A stretch of DNA of 64,000 bases from Paracyclopina nana (GCA_019096065.1 JAGUCH010000008.1:6515001-6579000); one strand, 5' to 3'; positions 11,779 to 22,612 are shown, counted from the stretch's first letter. Translations and numbers: made by a program. The notes: generated from the sequence alone by a model not told the origin.

Positions 11779-12737
11779 TGAACTTATTATTATTTTTGCT
11801 ATGCTGCAGTATTTATACCAATTTATAATAGTATTTGTCAGACAATACTCAACCACACGCAAAACTTATTTTGTACAACTTTTATTTATATGTTAAAAAT
11901 GACCTTTTGACACTATCAAGTATAACTATGATTGACCAGACATTATATGTTGAAATATAAACAAGGTTGCCTATATTCTACGGCTTTTCCTCTTTCAATG
12001 GCGAATGCAGTTCCCGCTCGAAAAAATCAACTTTTGCCATCTTCGCGCTGACCATAAGATTAACCATCGCCGATCACTCCTCTAGAATTAATTTATTTAT
12101 TTTGGAAAGAGTAAAAATGGGAGAACCTAATTTTGGGCGCAATTTTTGTTAGTACTTGTCGGGGAAACTTTTTTTGAGCTATTCCACTGAATAATGGCAC
12201 CCGTACTTGTCTTGTATCCTTAGTCTCTGCCTTAACTGAGCCACGATTTAATATAACTTTAATATTATGTTCTAGATTAGGCCAAATTAATTTGAGAAAT
12301 TGTGCAATTTTGACATGAAAAAGATCTTACAAATAAGTGGTCAGCTTTAGGTTAAGGTTTCGTTATTACTGAATCTCTTTGTTCCAGGCTCTATTTAAAA
12401 GGGGATATTTTTATGAGCGCTTTTTTAGGTTGTTGAGCAACCTAGCTAGAGCATTTACTAAATGCATAATTAAGCACAGCTCCGTTCATGTTGTTGCCTT
12501 CCCAAGTTTGTTGATAGCGACTGCAGCCAACGAAAAAGTTGCACACTCGCTTGCTTTGCACTTAAAACTTCTTTTATGTCCGTAGGGTTAAGCCAACCTG
12601 AAACGGATCTGATTAACCAAGTGCTGCTCCACATTACCACCCGTCCATGACCATGACACCATTGAAATTCGCCTAGTGAGCTTAAATAATTGATGGCTTC
12701 AGCGCTGCTCCTTTCCGGATCTAGTTTGTGATTCGAC
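11779..12737. other. Intergenic region, no gene seen
   Basis: About 960 bp of AT-rich DNA between the PAF-acetylhydrolase stop and the next plus-strand start codon. No clear AATAAA is present downstream of the stop. Short frames here (for example 11967-12152) lack any recognisable feature. Confidence 0.4.
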
Positions 12738-13374
12738 ATGGCCCTAAAAGAAGCCTTTGTTTTGGCGAGTCTGGCCTTGTGCATAGCTTATTGCGAGGGG
12801 GCAGCAGTTGTCGTTGACAGTTCAGCTCCAGGCAAATATTCCTCATGGCGAGTGAAAATTCCGTTTGCGACAACTGATCCCGTTCCGGATTGCAAAGCTG
12901 CGTGCAACGACAGATGTGGGCCCCCTCATAAAGGAGTTTCTGTGTGCTCCAGCCTCTTTGAAGTGGCTGACCAGCCTTTGCCAGTGCCATCATCAACAAT
13001 TGCCCCATTCGTACAGGTAAATCCACTCACTTTTCAATATTTGCCTCCAATCATGAGTTTGAGTGATTTTATAGCCCACCAGGTATGTGCACTGCTTTTG
13101 CCAGATGTCAACCATGTACCCCAGAACTCCTGGCAAGTTTTGTGGACCTAACGGCCAATTGTGCACGCGTAATGCCAATAATGTGGTGAAACCACCAGCA
13201 GCTGGTGGATTATGGGTTGATGGCATCAACTCCAACATCACAGGATTGCAAGGAGACGCTCACATTTTGAACTACAACAACTTATTCCCCACCACAACAA
13301 CTACTACTACAACTACAACAACTACTACAACTACAGCAAAAACCACGACCACATCAAAGAAAGGAAGAAAATGA
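12738..13374 (+). CDS. Secreted Cys-containing protein with poly-Thr C-terminus
   Basis: Two exons, 12738-13016 and 13105-13374, with an 88-bp phase-0 intron. I use the acceptor ending at 13104 (CTGCTTTTGCCAG) because the earlier AG at 13082 leads to a stop after 23 codons, while 13105 keeps a 90-codon frame open. The protein has 182 residues. A signal peptide (KEAFVLASLALCIAYCEG) is followed by a short Cys region (DCKAACNDRCG...VC, then FCGPNGQLC), an NIT glycosylation sequon and a run of about 15 threonines ending KKGRK. The Thr block would be a mucin-like O-glycosylation site. I do not recognise the family. A plus-strand AATAAA at 13512-13517 implies a 3' UTR that runs into the convergent neighbour. 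Confidence 0.7.
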
Positions 13375-13415
13375 GCATATTCAAACATGTCAAACCTTTT
13401 ATTTTCCCTAAGCAG

Positions 13416-14312
13416 TCAGTAGACAAAAGTTTTCATGACGAAATTGAGGATCCACATGGGATTTATCAGGCAATTGTATCTGAAATTAGAGCTTACGTTC
13501 ATACATACTATAATAAAGAAATTACTTAAGAAATAGTTACCTTGAGTAGCATTCTTCTCTAGCTTTTCCTCTCAGTGCAGCCTCTTGCCATTCTGAGGCT
13601 GGTTGACCTTCAGCATTAGTGGACCTTTTGAAAAAAGAACCTTATTGACTTGATGCAAAATATGGAAATGGAGTCATTTACCCTGGGAAAAAGAGGAGGA
13701 TTGGCAGGGCCAAAATGCCATAATCTCGATACCTGGCATGAGCATCACAAATGGCCATTTGGCCACATTCTTCCATGCCAATTTGCCTGGCAAATGAGGT
13801 GACTCCTTCGGTCAAACCTCCAGATGATTTCCCAATGTAGCTGGATCCATCGAGGCCTAGGTAGAGAGGAATTTGTCCCATGGTCGAGGCCAGGAGGCCA
13901 AAAAGGCCAGCACCAGCTTTGGCTAGGCCACTGGCCTCTTTAGCCTCTCTGAGGTCGTAAGAGAATAGAGGAAGACTAAGGGCTAGGTTAGTTTTGTAGA
14001 CCGATTTGCCCAGAGTGGTTAGTTTACCTTGAAAGATCTAGTTTAGCTCAACATTTTTTGAGGTGACCACGTGCGTTTGTTTACTTTTGGGTGTCGGAAA
14101 CGGAAGTGCCAACAAAGGAGAAGAAGAACAACAGGAAAGCTTCTTTGTTTACCTTGTCTACGCTTGGCCTTTTTGGGCTCAAAATCAACTTGGTACAAAG
14201 GCTCTTTTTGCCCTAGTATCCTGTATTGCCTCACTTGGGGTTGCGCAACATCATCACAAAGTATAAATGGCACAAAAGTCACAAAGGTGAAAAGAACTGT
14301 TGCAGTTTTCAT
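13416..14312 (-). CDS. Small secreted protein, four exons, family not recognised
   Basis: Exons 14153-14312, 13682-14027, 13541-13624 and 13416-13479 join in phases 1, 2 and 2 without a stop, giving 217 residues. Residues 1-19 are a signal peptide (MKTATVLFTFVTFVPFILC). A basic stretch (PKKAKRRQGK) follows, possibly a dibasic cleavage site. The mature part has a Gly/Ala-rich hydrophobic block (GLAKAGAGLFGLLASTMG) and four cysteines (MEECGQMAIC and EECYSRYNC). It ends in an aromatic/hydrophobic tail (MWILNFVMKTFVY). All four splice pairs are canonical GT-AG. An AATAAA on the minus strand (13398-13403) is only about 13 nt past the stop. Small secreted arthropod proteins of unknown role can look like this; I give no function. 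Confidence 0.72.
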
Positions 14313-15065
14313 TGTCTATTGATATGTTGTATATGTAGCAATTATTATTTCACAACTTTTTAAAAGGTGGAGTCAATTTTAACTGAGAGAGATGTGTGAA
14401 CACTTGGAGACTCCATAGGAAACTGGAAAGTTTCACTCTCAACTGACGCGAAACTTTTGTTTTCTTCTTCCCTTCCAGTGGTTTTCATGATGTGATTTTA
14501 CCACAGTGAGGGAATTTCACTCAATTACTCTCACTGAAAAGGGAGTTTTCAACTGCTTGCATTCCCTATATGTGTGTTGGGAGCAACTTTTGATTGCCCG
14601 GAGCAATTTTTTATTGGGAATCATTTTTTCAACATATGTCCTAGATCGTTAGAAATGCACATAATTAGAAAAATGGCGATTTTTCACATTTCCTGCTTGA
14701 TTTGCTTGATTTCTGCAAATCTGCTCCCATTCTCAAGATGTTTGAATCAACATGCAAACTTGGCCTAATTTCCCGATTGTTGCTGCAACAATCGAGGATT
14801 TCTAATGTGAGATATCCAGGTGAAATGGCACACATAGATCGTTCCGCTCACTCAGCAGACCAAAGATAGACTGCTGCATAATCATCAGGAGCAACAGGAA
14901 AATGATAATTTACTTTTATTCAGACGTCTTGAGATCAACTTAATACATAAGCAAATACTGACATTTTGTAGCTTGCAGTGCGCGCGGCACGGCGCGGCAC
15001 GCCGTGCAGCCTTGCTAAGCTGAAAAAAGTAAACAAACCCCAAAAAACGGAAGTTCACTTTGGTA
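14313..15065. other. Intergenic region with palindrome and GC-rich hairpin
   Basis: It contains the minus-strand poly(A) signal of the 15066-16808 gene (AATAAA at 14915-14920). There is a near-perfect palindrome at 14774-14794 (10-bp arms CGATTGTTGC around one T) and a GC-rich patch near 14980-15010 with GCACGGCG/CGCCGTGC arms. No coding frame is convincing. Confidence 0.4.
14774..14794. repeat. 21-bp near-perfect palindrome
   Basis: CGATTGTTGC, then T, then GCAACAATCG. Arms are 10 bp with a single-base centre. Function unknown. Confidence 0.6.
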
Positions 15066-16808
15066 CTATTTTGTGGCTGATTTAGTGAGGTCCAAAGTTT
15101 TGACCAACGAGTTGGCCACCAACTTGGTGCAACTGCCAAAAGTTCCGAGGCTGCAGCCTCCAACACAAGCAGCTGGCGCAACAGACAAGTTGTAAGTGGC
15201 CAAATAATAGAAGCAAAAGTCACATCCTGCCACTGAGGCTGTGCAAGAAAACACATCTGGAGTGATGCCCGACCAGATTGGCCTCACATGTCTGTCAACA
15301 GCCTCCACAAAATCCCCCACTGACCTCTTGGCCTTGATGGCAGCCTCAGCCTCTTCAGAGTTGGTTTCCAACTTGCAAATAAGCTCTCCTTGGTTGAATT
15401 TGCGCGGAACACAATGAACTGTGGTCATGATGGTGGCCTCAGTCGTCTCAGAAGTGCATTTGAGGCTGGCTGAAATGCCCTGTTGAGCCGGGAGAATCAT
15501 GAGGTCGGGCATGGCCTCCAGATTGGCAAATTCCAATTTATAATAGGGGTAAATGATGGAGGGATGCAGCCACAAGCTGACTTGAGGCTGTTGGCACGCT
15601 TGGAGGTCGCTGAATTGGCTCTTTTGCAGCGGATGTGTTAAAACGGCCTCACTCCGAGGCTGCTCGCCTTTCTTCACGTGAATGAGGCTGGTCACCATCC
15701 AATTCCTCAAAGGTAGCATATTTGGCTGGAGGCCATTGAATGTCAATGAGGCTGTTATGACGGTCTGTGAATTCTTCAAAAACGACCTCAATGGCCTCTG
15801 CGACAAGATGGAGGCCGTGAAGGCTTTGTGCAGTTCATTCACCGTGGCATAAGTCAAGGCTTTCACATAAGTCATGGCAGACCTGTGGTCATGCTCCATG
15901 GCTCTTCTCAAAAGCTCAATTGAGGCTGCTGAGTCATCGGAGGCCATAAAGGTCACAGTGGTCAAACTGGTGGCCCTGCAAAGCTCATGCACAGCCTCAA
16001 CGGCCTCCAAGGTTGGTCCAAAGTCGAGCAGACCTCTGGCATACCATCTCCTTCCATTTTGAGTCAGATCTCTGTTCATGGAGGCCGAATCGATGACGTC
16101 ACGCAGCCTCGAGGCCGTGAGGAAGAAAATATGGGCTCCAGGATGCAAGGCCAGCCTCGAGCCGATTTCTGACACAGCTTGCATTCCATCACTTTTGGGG
16201 TATTTCGAGGCCTCATACGTCACAGGCAAGGTGAATTTCAAACGGCCTCGAAAATTGGCCTCAACCTCGGCCAAATAGAGGTCATACAGCCACTTGGCTT
16301 GACCGTTGTTCTCCCACACTGGCACAACCTCGAGGGTTTTGTTGCTAGGGTTATTCGAGGCCATGACGGCCAGAAAGGCCAACATCTCTTGCTCCACATC
16401 CATGTTGGGCCTGTAGACGTGGCCTTTTTGGCCTTTGGCCTCTGGTAGGACCTCAAGGGCGACAAAAGTGGCCTTTGACGTCTCGTCGAGGCCACGAAAA
16501 GGCTGCAAGTCAGCCTCAAATGCAGCCATGAACACATCTACTTCGCTCAGCCTTTTGTACTCAGTGGCCTTCATGGCCTTCACATTTGGAGGCTGGGGCG
16601 AGAGGTCATGCACGGAGAGGTTGATGTCGTTGACAGCAGCCTCCACGGCCTCAGCAAGGCCGTTGCTGCCACAAACCGCAATCTTGAGGACAGGTGGCCT
16701 TCCAAGGCCAAACATGTACCAGGGGCTCAAGGTGAGGAGGGCCACTGTGGTGAGTAATCCCAGCAAGACCATGATGATGACTGAGTTGGCCACCACTTTG
16801 GACTTCAT
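15066..16808 (-). CDS. Membrane-anchored or secreted protein with Cys-rich C-terminus, single exon
   Basis: A 580-residue intronless frame. I start at the ATG at 16808; the frame stays open upstream but without a better ATG. Residues 8-32 form a hydrophobic segment (VVANSVIIMVLLGLLTTVALLTL) behind a short basic N-terminus, so either an uncleaved type II anchor or a signal peptide. The body alternates hydrophobic strands with helices rich in EA (AEAVEAAVNDINLSV, PTLEAVEAVHELC), reminiscent of ligand-binding bilobal folds, but no signature confirms this. The last 130 residues hold about 11 cysteines (CTSET...C, FSCTASVAGCDFC, ACVGGC, GSC), and several N-X-S/T sequons are present. Codons strongly favour GAGGCC/GGCCTC. 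Family not recognised. Confidence 0.65.
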   Translation of the reverse strand: MKSKVVANSVIIMVLLGLLTTVALLTLSPWYMFGLGRPPVLKIAVCGSNGLAEAVEAAVNDINLSVHDLSPQPPNVKAMKATEYKRLSEVDVFMAAFEADLQPFRGLDETSKATFVALEVLPEAKGQKGHVYRPNMDVEQEMLAFLAVMASNNPSNKTLEVVPVWENNGQAKWLYDLYLAEVEANFRGRLKFTLPVTYEASKYPKSDGMQAVSEIGSRLALHPGAHIFFLTASRLRDVIDSASMNRDLTQNGRRWYARGLLDFGPTLEAVEAVHELCRATSLTTVTFMASDDSAASIELLRRAMEHDHRSAMTYVKALTYATVNELHKAFTASILSQRPLRSFLKNSQTVITASLTFNGLQPNMLPLRNWMVTSLIHVKKGEQPRSEAVLTHPLQKSQFSDLQACQQPQVSLWLHPSIIYPYYKLEFANLEAMPDLMILPAQQGISASLKCTSETTEATIMTTVHCVPRKFNQGELICKLETNSEEAEAAIKAKRSVGDFVEAVDRHVRPIWSGITPDVFSCTASVAGCDFCFYYLATYNLSVAPAACVGGCSLGTFGSCTKLVANSLVKTLDLTKSATK

Positions 16809-19389
16809 GATGTTGTTGATGGCATTATTATTGTTATACTGTATAGGTCCCAATGGAATTCTCTGGTTGTAATTTGAGCTTCACCAGGTGAAAAGTTGGT
16901 GCTGCCAAGGAGCTCTCCTCGAGTGTTTGGGGTTGATGGTCACATCTGCACAGTGGGGCAATTCTCACCCAAAACACCTCTTTTTTTAGTTCAGCCGAAT
17001 CAACTAATAATTGCTCTTCCTATGAAATATCTTATGTTGTAAAGGAATTTTTTCCAATTTCTAGGTAGTTTTTAAAGTAGGTTTACCTCATTTGTGCTCT
17101 TTTTGGTGGAAATGTTGACACATACATGGGGAAAAATGTTATTTTCCTTTCTTTTCAATTCTTTAGTTACAAATATGCAGCTGAAATCAAATGTTAGTTG
17201 CAAAGAAAAGATCATTTCTTTAATAGGCAGTTTTGTTGGACAGGTTTCCCAGCGTGCTTCTTTGGTGGAATATGGCGTCATTCTGAATGCTATTATATTA
17301 TTCACCTTTGGGAATTCATACTTATTGCACTTTGTTTAACTTCTCTAATTTGTACGCACATTTTCAAACGTTTTGGCTTAAAATGTATAAAGAACACAGA
17401 CGAGAAGGCAAAATATTGCAAACATGACATAAGCTCCATGTTAGCCTGAACTTAAATTGAATGTAATCGGAATCATCACACTGTGATCACAAAAAAGTAA
17501 AATTTGAAAGCATGATGAATGATAATGTCGTTACTACGCTATTTCAAGGAGCGCGAGCGGCTTTAAAATTCTTCAGAGTATTTGTTATCCCTTTAATAGA
17601 AACATAATTGTTCTGTTGAACACAAAGCATTTCCCAAAAAAGTGTAACATCTAAGTCCCTTAATTTAATTTATTCACTTAGCGGCCTTCGATTTTAGCCT
17701 ATCCAGCAAACTTGAAGAACTTTTCTTTTCATGGCCCAGAATGATAATTTGGTTTTAGCCATTATTAGTAACAGCAATTAATTAATTTTATGCCCATTAG
17801 TTTTTCGCAACTAGCCTTTTAACAAATAGCCTTTTTCCGATTAGCCGTAAACTCGTCGCAGGTTGGCTATCTTAGCTTATCTTGAGCAAACAAAATCCAT
17901 GCATGAGAAATCCACCTGGTGAAGATCCAGAAGCCTAGCTGTCTCTTGCTGCGTTGAACCTTCCCTTTACCAGGCCAACCCAATACAAAAAGTCATCATA
18001 AAATACCGGTCATGGCAATGGACATGGCAATTCACTGTTTGATATGTTGATTGCTCAGGATGGATGACTCATTACTGGATTATTTCTATTGGACAGTGCC
18101 TAAACAGAAGCTAGCATTTAATGGAACACGAAATCGCGTACATACCAAACAACATTACCATGTTGCCAACGGTGGTCGGAAACGACCATGCAATGTGATC
18201 GTTTTCGAGCTGATTTTGTCGGAAAATTTTTGGTGGTCGGTGGTCGCAAGAGTGGTCGTTTTCAAAAATGCCAAAATATAAAAAATAACTATATGTATAA
18301 AATCACACTTTTTCAGAAACAAATTAGTTGCATGAAGCAAAGTTCAGAAAAAAAATTTTGCTTGTGTTCACAGCCAATTAGCGGATCTGAGCTACGGAAA
18401 TAATGACTTTTTCTAGAAAGCCATTCTTATGCTTGCAATGTAAAGGATCCCAAAGCAGGCCACAAAAAAAAAAAAAAAAATATGCCATTTAAAAGGCTAA
18501 AAATGTTCCTTTTTGCTGTTTTTTTTGCTATATTGATCACAAAATTGGTCGTTTTAAGGTTCCTTGAAAAATTGAGGTCGCAAAAGGGGTCGTTGGTAGC
18601 ACATAGCAGAGACGACAAAAAATCCAATTCTGGTATTTTTTCTAGCTTTGCGAATGAATTCTGTGCGAGAAAATACAAAGAAAATACTTAGGCTCGGCTT
18701 ATCGGAAAAGTGGACTAGTGGAGAAAGTCAACCTATAGGAGATGAATCATAGATTTAAAATCAAAACTCGAAATAATCAATGGGGTATTCAAAATGACGC
18801 TACGTAGCACGCAATTTCTGAATTTGCAACAGTCCTAAAAAATGCGGCTCGCCTCATAACTTAGAAATTAGTTGCTTTCACGGGATTCGAAAAAATAAAG
18901 TGATCGAACAATCGACCCCATTTTTCCTTAACGGCAAAATCAAGCAACTTAATTATTTCATTGATTATTTCATAATTTGGATGAATCATAATAATTATTT
19001 TATGAACGATTTTACAAATGAAAGTGCGTGAAAAGTTGAAATTCTCAATTGAGAAGGATAGAAAAAAATCATTTCGGCCTCAGAAAACAGTGCACGCTAA
19101 TAGAGGAAGAGTCGTTTTAATCTTGTTTTGCGGTTGCAGTTTCAAAGCTGTCGATAATCGTCAAAAACTTCAAGAAAAAGCCACAAATGGCCTTTACCGG
19201 TATTGTTGTTGACAAACACGTAACGATGAAAAGTGGAATTATCAAATCACGACGGATCTTGATTCGATTTTCATTTCCTGCCATTTTCTTGCAAGTTGAA
19301 GTCGCGTGGTTTCGCTCAAAACTTTTCACGTTGCCATTTCGCGAGATTTGAGGTCAACTTCGACGATATCTCGAAATCCATGATCACCT
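16809..19389. other. Gene-poor AT-rich region before the snoRNA host gene
   Basis: About 2.6 kb without a credible coding frame. It should hold the promoter of the minus-strand 15066-16808 gene and, at its right end, the promoter and first exon of the plus-strand snoRNA host transcript. Neither has an obvious TATA box or pyrimidine start. A poly(A) run lies near 18462-18480. A small hairpin TGGTCG-GAAA-CGACCA sits at 18173-18188 amid GGTGGTCG repeats. I see no transposase or RNA gene. Confidence 0.4.
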
Positions 19390-19435
19390 GCGAGTTCACG
19401 TAAGTTTCGACGAACATTTATGCTATACTAATCAT

Positions 19436-19500
19436 TGCTAATGATGCCATTGAAACTTCTTTCTGAATCCTTTCGTGATTAAACATATTCTCTGAAATTA
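19436..19500 (+). ncRNA. Box C/D snoRNA candidate, leader intron 1
   Basis: Intron 19400-19569. C-like box ATGATGC (19441-19447, last A missing), D' CTGA 19463-19466, C'-like TGATTA, D CTGA 19492-19495. C-D span 55 nt; D to 3' splice site 74 nt. The imperfect C box lowers confidence. Confidence 0.55.
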
Positions 19501-19789
19501 ACTAGGAGATCAAATGTTTTGCTCAATAGCTGCCGATTTCTTTTAAAAAGCATATTATTTACGCTTCAGGTTCTCTCACCAATCCGTCTCGTTTTTCGGA
19601 GCAGACCAATTCGGGAACTTTCGGAGATCTTCGGAGAACTTCGGAGAACTTCGTGTCCAGGCCCAAATCACCGAATGGAATACCAAAAACGATTCGTCGC
19701 CTTAACCATTTTCCTCGTTTCCAAGCTGCGGAACTTCGTCCATTTGCCGGATTTGGCGTAAGTTTTAACTTGTTGCGTTATTTTTCTTA

Positions 19790-19851
19790 AATCCATGATG
19801 AGATCGCGTTTGATCGGAACTTTTCGTGTCTGGAACTAATTTCTGAATTAG
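19790..19851 (+). ncRNA. Box C/D snoRNA, leader intron 2
   Basis: Intron 19758-19922. Perfect C box ATGATGA 19795-19801 and D box CTGA 19843-19846; D to 3' splice site 76 nt. The guide before D is GTCTGGAACTAATTT; target not identified. Confidence 0.75.
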
Positions 19852-20088
19852 CCGTTGTCGTTATGTTTGCTCAGTTCGTTATTTCGCCGGTTTTTCTAAC
19901 GAGCTTTACCTCTTAATTTCAGGTAGACATGGATGATAACGCGCTTCTTCTTGGATGTTATCTGGAGAGCTCCCGAGTTCGAACCGAATTGAAGGCTGAT
20001 ACCGATTCGTGGCCTTTCCCGTTATCCTTTCGCCTGCTTAATTACTACAAGTTGTCGTAAGTTTTAACTTTCTCAAGCATTTTACTCT

Positions 20089-20149
20089 AATCCATGATGA
20101 GAGAAGTTCATTCTGAATTTTTCATGTTAAGAATTCTTTTCTGATTTTG
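20089..20149 (+). ncRNA. Box C/D snoRNA, leader intron 3
   Basis: Intron 20057-20219. C ATGATGA 20094-20100, D' CTGA 20113-20116, C'-like ATGTTA, D CTGA 20141-20144; 75 nt from D to the 3' splice site. Two guide windows (GAGAAGTTCATT and AAGAATTCTTTT) precede D' and D; targets not assigned. Confidence 0.78.
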
Positions 20150-20446
20150 CCGTTGTCGGACTTGGAGTCCTATTTGTAACTCAGGAGGTTTTTTAACTTG
20201 CTTTATCTCATTATTTCAGATTATGGCTCAGATCATCGTGGATGGTTGCGTTTCTTCTTAGATGTGGTCCAGAGAACTTCCAAGTCCCGACCAAAAGGCT
20301 CAAACCGATTCGTGGCCTTAATCGTACTCCTCCAAGTCGACTTCGGGTTTCATTTCTCGTTCTCGTTCAAGCTGCGAATCGTCGCTTCTACCCTGTGGAG
20401 GATTGGGCGTGAGTTTAATTTTGAAAAAAAACCTGATAAGACTTTT

Positions 20447-20512
20447 TCACCATGATGATTTTGTGCCACTATCTGAACAATTCATGTGACTACTAACTCT
20501 TCTCTGAAATTG
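20447..20512 (+). ncRNA. Box C/D snoRNA, family 1 (P0 copy)
   Basis: Intron 20409-20579. C ATGATGA 20452-20458, D' CTGA 20473-20476, C'-like ATGTGA, D CTGA 20504-20507; D to 3' splice site 72 nt. This copy keeps a real D' box that has become TTGA in all array units. Confidence 0.78.
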
Positions 20513-20652
20513 CCGTTTTTTCAGCTCTTAGCATGTTAACATCCTCAAAATGTCAACTTTATATTTCCCCTAATTTCAGCTTTTGGCTCAGTACCGTTTC
20601 TTCATTGGCCTAAAAGGTAATTTTGATATTTCTCCTTAAGTGTGTACTTTTT

Positions 20653-20719
20653 GTAAGATGATGATTTAAAAGCTGGCTTGCTGGTCAAACAATGATCTAA
20701 ATTTAATGCTCTGATTTTA
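20653..20719 (+). ncRNA. Box C/D snoRNA, family 2 (P0 copy)
   Basis: Intron 20617-20789. C ATGATGA 20658-20664, C'-like AATGATC, D CTGA 20711-20714; D to 3' splice site 75 nt. The whole snoRNA is almost unchanged between P0 and the array units, which suggests selection. Confidence 0.8.
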
Positions 20720-20986
20720 ACGTTCTTGCTGTTGAAACTCTTTTGTAAAACTGTTGACGTTTTTTAGCATCTGTTTTTTGATTTTTCAGGCTTTCCGAGT
20801 CTTCTCGGCTGCTTTGGATTTTCTTGGTGGAAGCGTAACCTTCAAGACCTTTGTATAAGGCTGCCTTGATTGACTTCTATCGCTTTGGCATTCCTATCTG
20901 TATTAGGATGGTCTTGCTTTTTGGGCCTCTGAGGATGTCTTCGTTATCACGTAAGTTCAGACCGTTTGTTAATGCTTAAGTTAGCT

Positions 20987-21050
20987 AGCATATGATGAAT
21001 TCACCCTGGCTCTTACTTGATAAAGCATGATTACAAATAATCGAAACAAA
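20987..21050 (+). pseudogene. Family 3 snoRNA remnant lacking a D box (P0 copy)
   Basis: C ATGATGA at 20992-20998 after donor 20951, but the position of CTGA in the array units reads GAAA here (about 21042) and the following acceptor and exon are missing. Either P0 lost it or the units gained it. Confidence 0.55.
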
Positions 21051-21311
21051 CCATGATTTTGAAGTCAACTCCCAAGTATTTCTTCAAAAAAGTCGGTAGA
21101 TGGTATGTCTTTGTTATGTTACTGCTGTCTGTATGATGCTGGATAATTAGGCTTGTTGGAATTGAATCTTTTTCCTAACCGCAACCTAAAGAAATCACTG
21201 GATATTAGTGGCCTTTTTACGACGTTTTCCTTGCCTTTTTAAAATGCACACGTTCAATGCTTGTATTCTGGAATGGGCGTTAGTTTTAACTTTGGCAATC
21301 ACTGTTCTCGA

Positions 21312-21414
21312 GTACCATGTTGAGAAATGTGTTGAAAAATCAACGGACCTGAATCAATCCTCACCAAGGAGTGACGAGATTGAAGTTGACCAAAAAGCTT
21401 CTTCACTGAAAACA
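21312..21414 (+). ncRNA. Box C/D snoRNA candidate, family 4 (P0 copy, long form)
   Basis: C-like ATGTTGA 21317-21323, D' CTGA 21349-21352, C' TGACGA 21372-21377, D CTGA 21406-21409; 86 nt to the 3' splice site at 21495. The C box has one mismatch and the RNA is longer than the others. Array units have lost about 85 nt, including both CTGA boxes. Confidence 0.45.
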
Positions 21415-21723
21415 TATTGATCTAAACATGACATGAATTTTCAATTGGCTTTCCTTTTGAGCCCTTTCCGTGTTAACGTCCAGCTTTTTCATTAGCTCTG
21501 GAACTCGACTGCGGTTTCGGGTTCAGTCCATCGCGGATTTTTACGCACCTTCCTGGTAATTCTTAGGCGATCTGAGAGGCCGGACCGAAACTGATACCGA
21601 TTCGTGGACTGTAAATTGTTCTTCCTTAACGTCAATGGCTGTCATTTCTCGTCCAAGGAGAGCAAAGTGACTCGATCTGCTCGGCGTAAGTTTCTTGTTT
21701 AAACAATGTTTCTCACTTTTTCA

Positions 21724-21812
21724 ATTTCATGATGAATTACGAGGATATCTGAATCTTACATGTTAAGTAATTATGATCAGAATACATGTTTAGTACTTAT
21801 GATCTGAATGTG
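21724..21812 (+). ncRNA. Box C/D snoRNA, family 5 (P0 copy, internal duplication)
   Basis: Intron 21686-21876. C ATGATGA 21729-21735, D' CTGA 21749-21752, D CTGA 21804-21807; D to 3' splice site 69 nt. An imperfect 26-nt tandem duplication (ACATGTTAAG.../ACATGTTTAG...) lengthens it relative to array copies; the first copy of the D box has become CAGA. Confidence 0.7.
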
Positions 21813-21970
21813 TTGGTCTTATTGCTCTTTTCATGACATAGCTTGGTTTTTTACTAGCATTATCACTTAATTTCAGACTTTGGCTTGGTACCGTGGTGTG
21901 GATAATTTCGATTGTTCTTGGGTATTTTATGGTAAGATGGACATTTTTCTACACCAGCGCCTATGTTTTT

Positions 21971-22033
21971 GGCACATGATGATTTTCTCATGTCGCTGAA
22001 TTAACACTGATAAAATCTTAAACTCTGAACTCG
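21971..22033 (+). ncRNA. Box C/D snoRNA, family 6 (P0 copy)
   Basis: Intron 21932-22104. C ATGATGA 21976-21982, D' CTGA 21996-21999, C' TGATAAA from 22008, D CTGA 22025-22028; D to 3' splice site 76 nt. All four boxes are present, making it one of the clearest candidates. Confidence 0.83.
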
Positions 22034-22258
22034 TCGTTCTTGCGACTCATTGCTAAAAATTCATTGTCAGATTATGATCCGTTGTTTTTTTCTCCATATT
22101 TCAGGCTTAATTCTGCTCGGCAATCGTGGACAATTCTGGGCTCAAGCGTAGCCTTCAAGGCCAATGTTGAAGTCTACCTTGGCCGCTGAGGCATTCATTT
22201 CTAAGGAGTTCTTAGATATCCTGTAAGTAAATGCTGATCATTGTTGCTTTATCTGTTG

Positions 22259-22325
22259 AGCAAATGATGAAGTGCAGGTCCTTCTTATAAAACCATGACT
22301 ACAAATCATATTAACTCTGAACTCG
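22259..22325 (+). ncRNA. Box C/D snoRNA, family 7 (P0 copy)
   Basis: Intron 22223-22396. C ATGATGA 22264-22270, D CTGA 22317-22320; D to 3' splice site 76 nt. The sequence after D (ACTCGTCG...) is shared with family 6, showing that the two introns are paralogous. Confidence 0.78.
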
Positions 22326-22546
22326 TCGCTCTTGCGACTCATTATTAAGAATTCATGGGCAGGTTTTGATCCGTTACTTTTTTCTTCATAATTCAGGCTA
22401 AATTCTGCTTGGCAACCATGGACATTTCTGGTCTCAAGCGTAGCCTTGAAGGCCAATGTTGAATTCTACCTTGGCCCCTTAGGCATTCATCTCTAAGGAG
22501 ATCTGAGGCATCCTGTAAGTTAATGTCAATTGTTGTTACTGTATTG

Positions 22547-22612
22547 AGCAAATGATGAACTAATTGCGACTCCATCTTATAAAACCATGACTACAAATCA
22601 TATCTGAGCACC
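22547..22612 (+). ncRNA. Box C/D snoRNA, family 8 (P0 copy)
   Basis: Intron 22515-22684. C ATGATGA 22552-22558, D CTGA 22604-22607; D to 3' splice site 77 nt. Shares ACCATGACTACAAATCATAT with family 7. Confidence 0.78.

Noticed and set aside
13083-13151. Alternative acceptor at 13082 for the second exon of the secreted Cys/Thr protein
   Set aside because: Leads to a stop after 23 codons, while the acceptor at 13104 opens a 90-codon frame with cysteines and the Thr tract.
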